Assembly: GCA_005784505.1 (NCBI GenBank)
Contig: VCAZ01000003.1
Coordinates: 1,200,768 to 1,264,767 of the forward strand
Direction: 5' to 3'
DNA: 64,000 nt
DNA from: Bagarius yarrelli
Taxonomy: Eukaryota; Chordata; Actinopteri; Siluriformes; Sisoridae
Every line of letters begins with the position of its first letter. Position 1 is the first letter of the stretch. The notes beneath the pieces were generated by a model. The model was not told the origin of the DNA and ran no database searches. It saw only the letters and a list, made by a program, of their open reading frames with translations. Both the position numbers and the translations under genes were made by a program. Below, in pieces: positions 24,101 through 38,920 of this stretch.

Positions 24101-27100
24101 TTTTTTCAGTATTAATGCTACGTCTGAAATTGCAGACTACTTAAGTACGTACTACATTTAAGTTACAATTTCATTTACGGTATTTGGCAGACACCCTTAT
24201 CCAAAGCGACTTACATTTATTTCTTTTATACAATTGTGAAAGTGGGGGTTAGGGACCTTGCTTAGGGGCTCAGCGGTGGTAACTTGGTGGAATCAAACCC
24301 CCAATCTTCCAATTAGCAGTCCAACTCCTTAACCACTGCGCTACCACTTCCCCAGTTGGTATGTAAGTGTGTTAGTTAGTATATACTTTCGAGTGCAAAA
24401 AAGTAAGCTCTAGATAATTTAATTGTCTCTCCGCTCATTTTGTCATATCTACCGCTCATTGTATCGTCTCCTCCCATCATTTTGTCATCTCCCACGCTAA
24501 TTTTGCCATCATCTCTGCTAATTTCATCGTCACTTCCGCTCTATTTGTTGTCTCTTTCGCTCATTTCACCGCTGCTCTGCTAATTTCATCGTCTCTTCCG
24601 CCTTATTTGTCGTTTGTTCCGCTCATTTCGTCGTATTTTTCGCTCATTTCGTCTCTTCCTCTCATTTCATCGTGTATTTTGCTTATTATATCGCCTATTT
24701 TGCACATTTCATCGCCTCTTCCGCTTATTTCATTATTTCTTCTGCTTATTTCATCGTCTATTCCCCTCATATCATCGCCTCTTCTTTAAATGATTAAAAG
24801 TATTCGGGTGGAAAAATACGAATCTGGGAAAAAAAATTAAAAATGTGCGAGACGCTGCGTGTGTATGATGCTATAATAGCATATTTTGGTATGGTCTAAA
24901 GGCAAGAGGATTTTTTTTCCTTACCTTGTTATAAAAGCTGAATAAACTTGTCCGAACTTGGAGCTGTACTATACATAAAAGTCAGCCTTAGTACATTTGT
25001 ATTGAAAATGGATAATAGGAGAGACCTACCTTAGGTAAACATAGCAGGTGTTCCAACAACACACATAAGCAGTTTCTCCGCTGGTGCTTTAGAAATCAAT
25101 CGAGTGTGAACCAGCGTACAGTTTACATGTCGCCAGGTGAAAATAGCTGTCCTTTCACATTATGTTGCTGCAATCCCGGAGGCAAGTTTACTTCAAAGCA
25201 GGTTTTCATTAGGTGACAAAAGTTTATACAAGTCAGACATTGACACTGTTGCTGTTACTGAATGCTTTATGTGCTGCTTGTGAAGCAAACTTCACATTTG
25301 GCTCAGGAATAAGTCAGACTGCACTTTTGTAGTAATGCGGCGGTCAAGTTTCTGCACTAATAACCATGCGGATGTAATAATAAAACTCAGGACCACCAGA
25401 AAGCGTATGTTTGGACGGTATTACGCCTCACTTCAAGGTCTTATCTGGGAACGAGGTTGCTTCTTCTTTTGTGTACTCTTCCTCAGGCAATGCAATTCAT
25501 TGTTCCCAATACTGCCTCAGTAGTTCTCCGTTTCTAAATTAGATTTTAACAGATAAATGCATTCCGTTTCGGAGATGTACTTAACGTTCTACATTTTTTC
25601 TTATTGGTTAAGATTTTATATCTGAGATGGTTTTCCAGATCTATCTGATGTTCTGGATTATCCCTTTTACATTTATTATAAATATTTATGCGGATTCCAG
25701 CATTAACCTTCTGGTTTGTGTTTCTCATCCTTAATTATTAATAAACCTCCTTGACATCAGATGGCGACATCACCAGATTTCTAGTGTTAGTGTTTACTTC
25801 CTATTCTTATTTTGCTGGCGTTTAATGGTCATAGACTATATAAAGACTATATAAGCACATGGTTTACGGGCTGATTTTATGAAGTCTTGCCGTTATCAGG
25901 TTAGGTTAGGGCTTTTTTATGTTATTTTGTTTAAGTGAATTCTTTGCTTGTTCTGATCTTCTTTCTGATGCATTTTAGTAGTTTACAGTAGTGCACTGTA
26001 TGGACGATTGGATGGAATTAATTTCCCAGGAACAGTTGATTTGCCCCTTTGGGGGGCTTAGACAAATTGCTTAGATAAATTTAACCGCTTTAGATTACCT
26101 TTTGAGACAATATCTATTGTTAAAATTGCTATACAAATAAAATTCCATTGAGTTTGGATAAGGATCTTTCCCTGTATGCTTTATTCCTTAGCCACAGTGC
26201 TTAGTAGGATTCTTTGACCTTGCTTTGGTTTTCCACTACTTCTAAAATTGTGGTGAATATTTTAATCATCTAGAACTAATTTTATTGCTTTTATTTATCC
26301 AAAAAGAAAAACAGCAAGAATTAGGCTAGCTGGTGTTTTTTCTATTTGATTGCACAATAATGCTCAGCAAATACCCGATTAACCGCTTTTATATCTTGAT
26401 TGTCTATTTGTATTTAGAACATTTTTTTTAGTCCTTTGGCTCATCTAAACTCTGATCAGGGTGGAAGAGGATAAACTTCAGGACCAAAATCCGCTTTATT
26501 GCCTAGTACAATGAGTTAACATGTACAAGGATTTTGTCTTGGAATGCTAGTGCATAATATTGATGTAATAAAAAGACACTATAAGTCACTAAATAAGTCA
26601 AGGAGCACATAGTAAAAGATCGTGTACAATAGAAGAGATTGAGTGTGTGGTAATTTGTCACATAGGGTTGCAAATGGGTGAAAAATTTGTGGTAAGTTGT
26701 CGTGGGAACTTCATCTTTGGAATTTTGGAAATATTAGCAACATTTAAAGGAATTTATTTACATTTTGAAAAAATTCTAAACATATTCTAAACAAATTCTT
26801 ATATATATATATATATATAATATTATTTTTTGGGGGGGGGTGGGGGGTGTTCTGATTAACTGACTAAGGGGGATTGTGTTTGGAACTGGGTTTTTGTAGA
26901 ATTCTCTTAACCAGGGGGTGGTCAGTCTCGGTCCTGGAGGGCTGGTGTCCTGCAGAGTTTCGCTCCAACCCTAATCAAACACACCTGAACCAACTAATCA
27001 AGATCTTGCTAGGTTAATTAAAACCTTACAGGTAAGTGTGTTCAGGCAAGTTGGAGCTAAACTCTGCAGGACACCAGCCCTCCAGGACCGAGAGTGCCCA

Positions 27101-30100
27101 CCACTGCTCTTAATTAATTACTTAATTAATGCATTACTGTTTATAATGTATTTATATAGGTATTATTCTGTTGCACAATAGCTTACACACATCATGGTAA
27201 AGTTTGAAATATCATTTTTAATATTTATGTAATTTGCATAAATACTAACCAAGATAGTTATTTTGTGTGCAGGATTTACGAAAAGATGGGTGTTTGTGAG
27301 AATGCACAGTGCATATAGGGGTGTGTTCTTAATAGTCCTGCAGTGACGTGTGTATGTAAATGAGCTTAGAAACTACATATAAGTTACCTATTATAGGCTA
27401 ACTGCTAACTGCAAATTTTAAAACTTCCCATTAAACGTTTCCAGCTTTGAAAATTCTCAAGATGTTGCAACTTTAGTCACACCAGGGCAACAAAGTGAAA
27501 GGTTGATTGATAAAGACTGAGTAGACAGATAGGAGACCATGGATATGGTGCCGATGAAAAGAAACTGTGCCGTGAGTTTTTGGTCTTGATGGACCGCAGC
27601 CCTCTGTGTTGCAAGAGACTGTGTTCAAAGAGTACTTCAAAAGAGTACAAGTCTTGAAGTGGTGGCAGATTGCAGCCCATCACCTTCTCAGCACAGCAGA
27701 TTTTCTCATTGGCAGTGGCAGCAGTGAACCAACCGGTGATAGATGATGTTGATTATGTGGTGTAAGCTTATTTAATCTTTAACATGTCAAAGGTTGTATC
27801 CATATTTTTGGGCTGCTCACTTCTATAAGCTATCGTGCCCAAATCTTCCCTCATTCTCAAGTGTCACAACAAATTGAAATGGAAATCTATTTCTTTATTT
27901 TCAAAGGTCTTTATTCTACTAAGCACCAATATCATGTTTCTTTTTTTTTTTTTTCTAGTTGCTCTGATGCCAAACTCCTGTCTAGAACGCTTTGAAATTA
28001 AACACTGGTTCTTCCTGAACACATCTGAGATTACACCAGACTGGCCAAATCGAAACTATTACTCAAAACTCACCTGTTCATGACCTGATTTGAATTTTTG
28101 CTACTGTTTTATTGCGTTTTTTTGCTTGGTGCATGTGACGTTCACTGCTGTAATGTTGTGTTATGATGTTTTAATGATTTTAGTGTTGTTGAGAATCATC
28201 AAATGTGTCCCATAAATAAAATGTATTGTTAATTCACTTATGTAGGTGTGCTGGTGTCCACAAACCTTTGGCCATATAGTATATGTGGCTTTTAGGCTAA
28301 CTGGCAGCCGAAGAATAGGGTCTGCCTTGCAATTCGTTGGTGCGTCATCCAGAATGTCCTATGTCTTCTGCCCCAATATTTCCTAAGATAGACTTTAGTT
28401 TCCTGAGACCCTCTGCAGAATAAAAATACAAACAGCACAAATAAGACTTATTTTAAAATAAAGCTAAAAGTAAAGATAAAGGTATTTATTGTTCTAAGTG
28501 ATATTGAAAGAGATTCCTTTTTTTTTCCTTAGTGGTCTTAGTGCCGTCCTGCTGCCTGCAGACTGGAATCCTCTCATTCTTCCACTACACATGGCTTTCA
28601 TTGTTTCCATGTGAATCCACTAAATGCAGACCTGAACTTGTAGCTAGATACAGAAGTATTCATATCCCCAACAATGAAACGCTCTCTGCTTCAGATATCT
28701 GATTACATTTAGGTTTAGTACAGAATAAGATATAACAGCTCGATATAATTTATAAAAAAATATATAATTCTATTAATAAAATCATCATTTAAAGCCAAAC
28801 TTTACTTTTTTCCACTTGTATCACTTGTGTAATATAGGAAATATATAATGTTCAGTCATACCAAATTGTACAAATACAATAAATCTGTTTTTTGTATGTG
28901 ATATACTAAGCTTAGTCGGTCGGGAACGTTTTTGTAACGTCTGCTTACAAAGCTCGGCCAGGACCTTAAAGGAATTTGGGAATGTTTTTCACGTGTGCTA
29001 ATTTCCATACACAGGATGCTAGCCGAAGATTTTCCACTTCTGGCAAAATAGGTAACAGAAGCATCTTTGAACCTGAATTACTCCTTTACCCCTCACATCT
29101 GTGGTGTTGAATAATTCCATCTCTGATTTCGTTTTTTTAAGGATTTGGAAATGTCAAGTCACCTTTATTTACTTAGCGCTTTTAACAATGGAGATTGTGT
29201 CAAAGCTGTATACAAAATCACATTAGACAATAGTGCATTAATGAAAGGACGGTAATAAACACTCACTAAAATACTCAGCTCAGTTTAACTAGCAAGGAAC
29301 CAAAACTCCATCAGTGACCAAAGGAATAAAAAAACATGCGAGAAACCAGGCTCAGTCAGAGGGTCAGTTCTTCTTGCAGAAGAAGACTAGACAAACAGCA
29401 GGTTAGGTTGTGTAGATTTTGGTTTTCTGTCTGAATGGAAGACAAGGTCATAACTGTTAACTCATTGTCTCTAAGTGCTGATTCACCATCTGGGCTGGAT
29501 ACAGACTGGATCTGGTGGCAACGGTGGGGGTGTGTATGGCAGTGTGTTCAATGTAATGTGGTAACGAACCAATATAATAAGAAAGGTTATCTGTTATGTT
29601 GTTCCAAATTACACCAATCAGGCATAACATAATGGCCACTAGCAGGTGAAGTGCATCACACTGATTATCGCTTCATTATCGCTACTGGATAGGATATACA
29701 GTATATTTGGCAGCAAGTGAACATTTTGTCCTCAAAGTTAATGTGTTGGAATCAGGAAAGAAGGACAAGCATGAAGATTTGAGACAGTTTAAAAAGGGCC
29801 AAATTGTGATGTCGAGGTTACTGTATTAGAGCATTTCCAAAACTACAGCTCTTCTGGGGTGTCTCAGTCTACAGTGTTCAGTATCTGTAAAAAGTGGTCC
29901 AAGGAAGGAAAGTGGTGAAACAGAGACAAGGTCATGAATAGCTTATTGATGCATGTGGGGAGCAAAGTGTAGCCCATGTGGTCCGATCCAACAGATGGGT
30001 TACTGTAGCTTGAATTGCTAGTTAATGCTAGTTCTAATTTAAAGGAGTCAAAATACACAGATAGTTGCATATGGGGCTTTGTAGCCATAGACCAGTTTGG

Positions 30101-33100
30101 ATGCCCATGCTGACCCTTGTCCACTGCCAAAAGCTCTAACAATGAGCATGTGAGCATCAGAACTGGACCATGACACAATTGAAGAAGCTAGCCTGGTCTT
30201 AGGAATCATATTCCCCTTTACATCACATGGACTGACAAGTATGTGTGTGTTCTTGCCTGGGGAACACTTTGGGAAGACAGCAAGCCGGCGGAACAGTCTA
30301 AGGCTTTGGGCAATATTTTGGGAAAACTTGTTGCCCTGCCAGAAAGCAAAAATGCTTCAGGAATATTTTCAGGAGCACAACAGAGTTTGAGGTGTTGACT
30401 TGGCCCCCATTTTCCCCAGAGCTCAATCCAATCAAGCATCTGTGGGATATGCTGGACAAAAGTCTGTCTTCTGCTAACAGCTTGGCCATATACCAAGCAC
30501 ACATGCCTCGATGGGTCAGGACTGTTTCAGCAGCAAAAGAGGGACCCAACCCAATATTTGGCAGTTTATTTCTATAATGATGTTATAAAAAATTTTGTTT
30601 CTTGAATTTCGGATACCACACCTTAAATTGAATTGCATGCGATTCACAACAGCCTCTTTCTTTTATCTCCAAGATAATAAAACAGTACATCTTTACTCAT
30701 AACACATAACTCGGCTTGGAAAGTTCGTGTCTGAGCACAGGTTCAGCCATGATGTGGCACCCCAGAACCAAAAGGGGTCAAGGACCTAGCTCGAGGGCTA
30801 AACAGTGGAAACTGGGCAGCCTTGAACTCAGATCCTCCAATAAACAGCCCAGAGCTTTAACCATATAATTGCCAGTTTCCTGTTGAGCAGGAACACTTAA
30901 AGAACCTAATGTGTAAACAGTAAATTGTACATTGTCTATTCTTTATTCTTTAACTATAGCAAGTTATTTGCTATGATAACCATTAGTGAATTGGGTACAT
31001 TTTAATACAGCAAGTGCATCTGGTAGCTGTTAGAAATTCTGACCGAGAAAATTTACACATTTTTACTTGTAAATGTCTTTATTTGTCACATAGACTTTGC
31101 AGCACAGTGAAGTACGTTTCTTTGCATATCCCATCTTAGTAAGTTGGGGGTCAGAGCGCAGGGTCAGCTATGATACAGCGCCCCTGGAGCAGGAAGGGTT
31201 AAGGGTCTTGGTCAAGGACCCAACAGTGGCCAACTGGAAGTGGTAGGGCTTTAACCCAAGTCTTCCTGGTCTTCCAATCAACAACTTAGCGCCTTAACAA
31301 TTTGAGCCACCACTGCCCACTTGCACCAGAGTTTTATTAAAAGTTGCTAATGGTAGGAAATTACGCGGGTTGTTTTTTTTTTTATTATAAAGAACATTAG
31401 ACTGCTGTAACTAATAGTAACATAAAGATTTTTTTAATGCATTACTCAATGTTGAACTGCCTAACATCTCTGTCTTGGCCATTTTGGCCAGAGGGATTTG
31501 GCTAAAACATTATGTGTGGAGATTATATCTATGTTATCTTTTAAAATGAATCAAACTTGACATTTTCTTCACATCAGCGATGCGGATTGCACATAAAAGT
31601 CGAGTGGGATGATTGAATCACATCTGTTACCCTTCGTGATACTTTATGAGAATTTGGACTTGTATTCGCCAGTCATGTCAAGATGCTTTAGATTCACTAA
31701 CAAATTCTTTCAGCTGTACTGGAACATGTCAGTGCACAGTTTTTCCATCCCTCTTGTCCTGCAACTGACATCTTGGCACTAAACCATGAGTCCATGTCTC
31801 TTGGATGATACCAGTTCAACTAAAGGATGTGGTTTCAAAGAAAGTGTTCCCATAATGCAATTGTTTGTAGCCTGTCTGTTGTGGTTTACTCTGATTTTTT
31901 TCTCAAACTCCTCCCTTCACCCCAAACCCATTTCGTTTTCCTCCTTGCACCATGTTTTGTGAATAATTTTTTGGACTCTTGCCCGTGTTACTCCTCATGA
32001 GTTTTTAATTGTCTGCCTTTTTTTTGTTGCTTTGGCTTGACTCCACTTTAAAGCTAAGGTGCTCTGAGGCTCTGCTGTTGCTGTTTATGCTCGTCTTTGT
32101 TTCTTAAATGGCTAAAGGGGATGGTTAGGTTCTAATAGGATGCATCCGTTTTAACTCTGGGCTGCGGGGTCACGATTTTTTTAAGGAGATTTTTGAGCCA
32201 CCCAGAAATGCTAACCTTCTACATATTCCGCCGATTAACCAATAAATGGCCATGTTACCATGAAATTACTGTGTTCAGTCATAGTCATAGGCTTAAACAT
32301 AGATTGAAATATAATCTTTAGTGATTTTATTTTTTTCTCCCTTCCCTAAATCCTATTAGGCTGCAGTTATTAGCATTTATGTCTATTATTTAATGTTCTT
32401 TTTTTCTGGCACATGATGAATCGATTGAAAAAGAAAATTAAAAAGGCTATACTTAAAATTTGTTTTAGTGTTACAAGATTCCAGTAACAGGAGTCAAAAA
32501 ATTGTGTGTGTAATCTAACAAAAATAATACAATTTAAAATAAAAATATATATAAAAATTATAGAATGATCATTTGCTTATCAGTGGGCAAAAGTACAAAA
32601 TCAGCATTTTATATACACAAACATTTGATATATATATATATAATCACATGCATATCTATCACATTTACATCATTTACATTTATCTCTTTTATACAACTGA
32701 ACAACTGGGGGTTAAGGGCCTTGCTCAGGTGCCCACAGTGGTGTCCTGGTGGTGCTGGGAATCGTACCCTGGCCTTTCTGATAGCAGTCCAACACCTTAA
32801 CCACTAAGCCACCACTTCCCCCATGTTTGAATTTGCTGGGCGAGATTTTACTTATCCCATGCGGTTACTAATGACTAAAAGGAAGATGTAGGGGAACTGG
32901 TGCACAACTGATCCAGCACGTCACTGACAAATCTCATGTCAATTCAGTGCTGCCTCTCCTTAAACACAGTTTGCGTGATTGCGAAATGAAAGTGAAAGTA
33001 AAACGCGGGCATGCATTCAAATGCGATTTTAATAGCCCGGATATTTATGGTGACTCTCTGATAGCCGAAAATTACTGACAACATTATTACCCGACTACGT

Positions 33101-36100
33101 AAGAAAATGCAAAAGCATTGAAATAGTCTTCCTCGTTATTAGGTAGCCTTATACATTTTGGTAGCCTGACTGGAAGACAATAGACCTTGGGATGTCGCGT
33201 TAGCAATTTTGCAAACCTACTGTGTTACTTGGGTGTGATTTTCACCTCCCACCACTTCATCACCCTGAGAAATGTACAAGGTTTAAACTGGAAGCAAGCA
33301 GAGATCCATGATGCATCATCTGGATTTTTACCGTCCGGAAAACTTACTGGTTTCTGGTGGTTCTCTATGGTTTAATATAGCTGGCTGACTTTTAAAAAAA
33401 TAGCTCTGTGCACTAATCGTGCTGAATTTTGTTAAAAGGGAGTGGGGGATGAGAGGGGAATGAATAAAACTTTGACTTTTTGAGGGTCCCTCTGTGAGAA
33501 CGTCAGCGAGTGCACAGTGTTTAGTATGAGTGTGAACTGAAAAGGGACAGCGGGTCTAACCGCAGGAAAACAGTTCTGGATCAAAGCTAAATGTATTTGA
33601 ACCCCTAACCCAATAAATCCAGATCTGCAGTTTAAGAACAATAATGTTAATGTGACTCTGATTCTGGAATTAAATCACTTCAAATTTACTCTTTAGGAGT
33701 GAAACCTGAGTTAAACCTGAACGAACATCTGCTGCTGGATGTAGTTTTTAAACGAGTGGAACTTTATGGATGCCGTCTTAAGATTTGGGGATTTGAGGCT
33801 ACCAGACGGCCCTTAATTTCTTTCTTTCTTTGTTATCTTTGTTTGTTTCTTTCTTTTTTTGTTCTTTCTTTCTTTCTTTTTTCTTTCTTTCTTATCTTTG
33901 TTTCTTTCTTTCTTTCTTTCTTTCTTTTTCTTCTTTCCTTTCTTTTTTTATTAGTTTTGTTTGTTTGTTTGTTTCTTTTTTCTTTCTTTCATGTTTTTTT
34001 CAGTCTTTGTTTTTCTAAACACTAAACGTCACATGAAGACACAAAGTGCTTATAAGAGGAACAAATAAATAAAACATTTGTTTTTTTTTGTCGTTTTTCT
34101 TTTTTTTTCTTTTTTTTTTTTTTGTTTTTTTTCTTTCTTTCTTTCTTTCTTTCTTTTTCTTTCATTTTTTCTTTCTTTATTTTTGTTTGTTCTTTCTTTA
34201 ATTTTTTTTCTTACCTTTGTTTCTTTCGTTCTTTCATGTTTTTTTCAGTCTTTGTTTTTCTAAACACTAAACGTCACATGAAGACACAAAGTGCTTATAA
34301 GAGGAACAAATGAATAAAACATTGGTTATTTGGTTATCTTTCTTTTCTTTCTTTCTCTCATTTATTTATTTATTTATTTGCCTTTATTTCTTTTTTTTTT
34401 TCTTTTTCTTTTTCCTTTCATCTTTTCACTGTCTCTTTTCTGTCTCTTCTTTTTCCAGTTTTTCTTTTTCTAAGCACTAAACGTCACACGGACCACAGCA
34501 GTGCTTGTAGGAGAAAAACTACCTAAAAAAGGCTTTGTTTTAAAGGAGTTTTGTAATCCAGTCCATCCATGTTGTTGTTGTTGTTGTTTATACATTTTTC
34601 CGCTGCTCTATTCTTAGCCTTATAAAATCTAGAGCATCCTTTTCTCTTTTAAAGTTCATCAGACAAAAAACTTCAGCTTGTCAAGTTACTAAGAAACTGT
34701 AAATTGGGACGAGTTTCATGTTGTGGTCCATGACGGTTAAACAAAATCACTAAATGTGTCCCTACAAAAGACATCATATGTACATTAATTTCACAGCGCC
34801 ATGGTATAACTCACTTATTCCTTTGTTAAAAAAATAGACATCTGCTGCTGGATGTAGTTTTTAAACGAGTGGAACTTTCAGGATGCCGTCCTAAGATTTT
34901 AAGACGGCGTTAAATTTATTTTTTCTTTTGTTTGTTCTTTCTTTCTTTTCTTATCTTTCTTTGTTTTTTCTTTCTTCTTTCTTTCTTTCTTTTTTTATTT
35001 CTTACCTTTGTTTCTTTCTTTCTTACCTTTGTTTTTTGTTCTTTCTTTCTTTCTTTCTTTCTTTTTTATTTTTTTACTTCTGCTCTATTCTTAGCCTTAT
35101 AAAATCTAGAGCATCCTTTTCTCTTTTAAAGTTCATCAGACAAAAAACTTCAGCTCGTCAAGTTAGTAAGAAACTCTAAATTGGGACGAGTTTCATGTTG
35201 TGGTCCATGACGGTTAAACAAAATCACTAAATGTGTCCCTACAAAAGACATCATATGTATTTTAATTTAGCGCCATGGTATAACTCACTTATTCCTTGGG
35301 TTAAAAAAAGAGAGAGAGAGAGAGAGAGAAAACGTACGGGAAAATTGTTGCCATGAAAAATCGAAAGAAAGGACACAATAAAACATAACAAAATTTCTGT
35401 TGCTATGCATGATATAAATCTGCAAGTCTATATTTTAGAAGTGACATTTATGCTGTTCATTTTACAGCGAGACAGAAAAAGCCCAGCAGTACAGGATATG
35501 AGCTGGTCATTGGAACAGAGCAGCTGTGATGTGATACACGGGTTAAACACAAGGCGCTGAGCCAGACAGGATCACTGCGGAGGTCTGGCTGGCCTTGAGA
35601 ATACGATGGGACTTTTCCTGGAGACACTACTTCGACACTGCATCAAATCTTCTTTAATCTCTGCAAGTTTTCCGTCTTCCTGTCCCTGTTCATGTCCACG
35701 GCTTTAAAGAACTTTCTTTTTTCTCCTTCATTCGTATCGCAAAAATATTATTTCAGCTGCCCCGTCATCTCTCCTTTTCTCACCTGGGCATCATCAAATC
35801 CGTCTTTGTTCTTGAAACAGACGAGCTAATAAATTAAATTACTTTTTCCCCCCCACTCTCCCGATTCTCCAGTGGTCAGCGGAATTTTGGTGGAAGCTTA
35901 AGGTTTCTTGTGTTTTTGGTAAAAGCAGAATAAATACTGTGCGAATGTCCATTGATTCATCTACAGCAGAGTGTAATCGAGCTTACTGATGGAGCAAGTG
36001 ATTTAAAACTCTCTCTTGTGCTGTGTTTTTTAGGTGGCTTGCCTCACTCACATCGCTGCAAACTATCTCAACGCAGGAAAAGAGGCCAGGAGATGGGGGA

Positions 36101-38679
36101 CGGCGCACGAGAGTATCGTCCCATATCAGGTAAATTTGTTCGGTTCATTAAAATAAATAAATATTCAACTTCATTGTGTAAGGTACGTGTACAGAGCCAA
36201 TGAAATGCAGTGTTTTTCGCATCCCGTCTTAGTAAGTTGGGGGACAGAGCACAGGGTCAGCTATGATACAGCGCCCCTGGAGCAGGAAGGGTTAAGGGTC
36301 TTGCTCAAGGACCCAACAGTGGTTGGCTTGCCGGGGGTGGGGCTCAAACCCAGGTGTTTCTGGTCTTCAGATCAGCAACTCAGCACCTTAACCATTTGAG
36401 CCACCACTGCCCATACAGTTACATTCGACTTTTATGGTTGAGGGTTAAGGGCCTTACCCAGGGGCCCAACAGTGGCAGCTTGGTAATGCTGGAAATTGAA
36501 AACTAAAGGCTTCTATTCAGCAGACCAACACCTTAAACCCTGAGCTACTTCGGCCACATTATAATTCATTCATTTATTCATTCATTCATTCATCTTCTAT
36601 ACCCGCTCATTCCCTAATTCAGGGCCACAGGGATCCCAGCCGTCTCTGAAAGGGCAGGGCAGGAGGGGTACACCCTGGACAGGTCGCCAGTCCATCAAAG
36701 GGCCACACACACACACTCACTACTATACTGTGAGTGTGTTTCGGACTGTGGGAGGAAACCGGAGTAAACCCACACAAGCACGGGGAGAACATGCAAACTC
36801 CACACAGAAAGGCAATCGAACCCGGGCCTTCTTGCTGTGAGGCAACCGTGCTAACCACTAAACCACTGTGCTGCCCCACATTATAATTGTATTACAATAA
36901 TAATAATGATTTTATTTATGCATTAGATATAAAATGAATATAGATCGAATAAAATGATTAAAATTTGTGTAAAAACAAAAGCAAGACATTTCTAGTCAAA
37001 TAATAAAATGAACAATTGTTTCCATTTTCCAGAAAGAAAGGAATTTGCGCTTATTTTAAAGGTCTTTATCATTTCATGCTTTGTGGGGTTCATGTGGCAC
37101 CCCACAGTGGTACTTAATAGCTCCTAGGAAAGTGGACACTCTGGGCTTTAAAAATGTGGGTTTTTTAATCCTAGAGCAATATATTTATAAAAAAAACTCA
37201 TAGAAAACCAAAAACTTTAAATTACTTTATTGTACCTGTAAAACGGGTTATTATTACAATCCACAATTAAAAGAAGTAGCAAAAAAACTCAAATTTTACA
37301 TTTCAATTAAATTTAATTTATTGCATAATTTAATATATTGATCGGTCTAAGCTTATTTATTTCTCTCTCTCATGTCATCAGCACCATTTGATTCAGCGGA
37401 CTGAAATAGTTGGTATTTCGGCGGTCTGTCTCAGCAGGAGACAGAGCTGGTTACAGGGACATAGACACACTGTTTTTTACTTTGTACTGTCCTTCTCTGA
37501 AAATTCCAAACTTTCCCACTACATTATTGATTCATTACCAACCAAGAGGTTTAAAATCGGCCACCCGGAGTTTGAGAACCTGCCCGCGCTTTTGGGGTTT
37601 TACAAAATCCACTGCTTAGACACGACCACGCTGATAGAACCTGCCCAAGGTAAGAACCCTCGGACACACCCATGTACCCGTGGCTGACATTTATAGCAAT
37701 ATCGTCTTTTTTTTTATAATACCATAAGTTGTAATATTGTAACTGTAATAAATGGAATACAACAATTTTTTATGTTATCTTTTGTCCATGTTAGACCTAA
37801 ATAATCATTATAAAGCTGGCATAAATGTCCTTAATATATGTCCAAACTACCAGTTCCTCGGGTTGGTAATGGATTCATCATATCTGCATTTGGTGGTGGG
37901 GGTAATAATTAATTTACATTTACATTCTGGCATTTGGTAGACACCCTTTTCCACAGCGACTTACATTTATACAACTGAGCAATTGGGGATTAAGGCCCTT
38001 TCTCAGAGGCCCAATGGTGGTAGCTTGGTGCTGCTGGGAATCGAACCTACGATCTTCTGGTTAGCGTTCGACCTTAACCACTGGGTTACCACTTCTCCAT
38101 CATGAATAATAGTAGTGATAATCCCCAGTGTCTAGTGAGAGGCCCAGTGCAGAAGAAGCAGCCGTCTCTCTGTTCGGTGTATCTGGGAGTCTGGTGAAAG
38201 GAGGCGGGTTCTAATGAGTGACGGCGTGTGGTGAGGTGTCATTTACAGCAAACCTCCAGTCTGCCTTGTTTTAATTTCCCTGATGGCTTGGAGGCAATTC
38301 AGAAAAGATGTGTTCTCATATTTGGGTCAATTGTTGAGTGTTGGTTTTTCTTGATCAGACTGCAGCAACTCTAAAATGATTATTGCACATTAACTTCTGA
38401 TCCCCCCCCCACACACACACACACTCTTTCATCTTTTCCTCTAAAAGACAGATGTGTGTCAGCTAAACAGTTCTACAGTTTACGGACAGATTTTACATTT
38501 ACATTTACAGCATTCTAGTGGATGTTCTCATACAGTGTGACTTACATTTATCTCTTTTATATACAACTAAGCAATTACTGGTTAAGGGCCTTGCTTAGGG
38601 GCCCAACAGTGTCAAATTAGTGGTGCTGGGAACCAAACCTCGATCTTCCCGCTTTTTCTTTTTGTTGTTTCTTTTTTTA

Positions 38680-38757
<78 letters not shown>

Positions 38758-38820
38758 CTCTCCCTCTCTCTCTCTCTCTCTGTTTCCCTCTCTCTCTCTC
38801 TCTCTCTTTCTATACATCTT

Positions 38821-38851
<31 letters not shown>

Positions 38852-38878
38852 TCATCTTTATCTTTTCCCCTCTGGCTT

Positions 38879-38920
<42 letters not shown>

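Noticed and set aside
24607..24789. Heptad-repeat peptide (PLISS)
   Set aside because: A side effect of a 21-bp satellite period; neighbouring units shift frame and contain stops.
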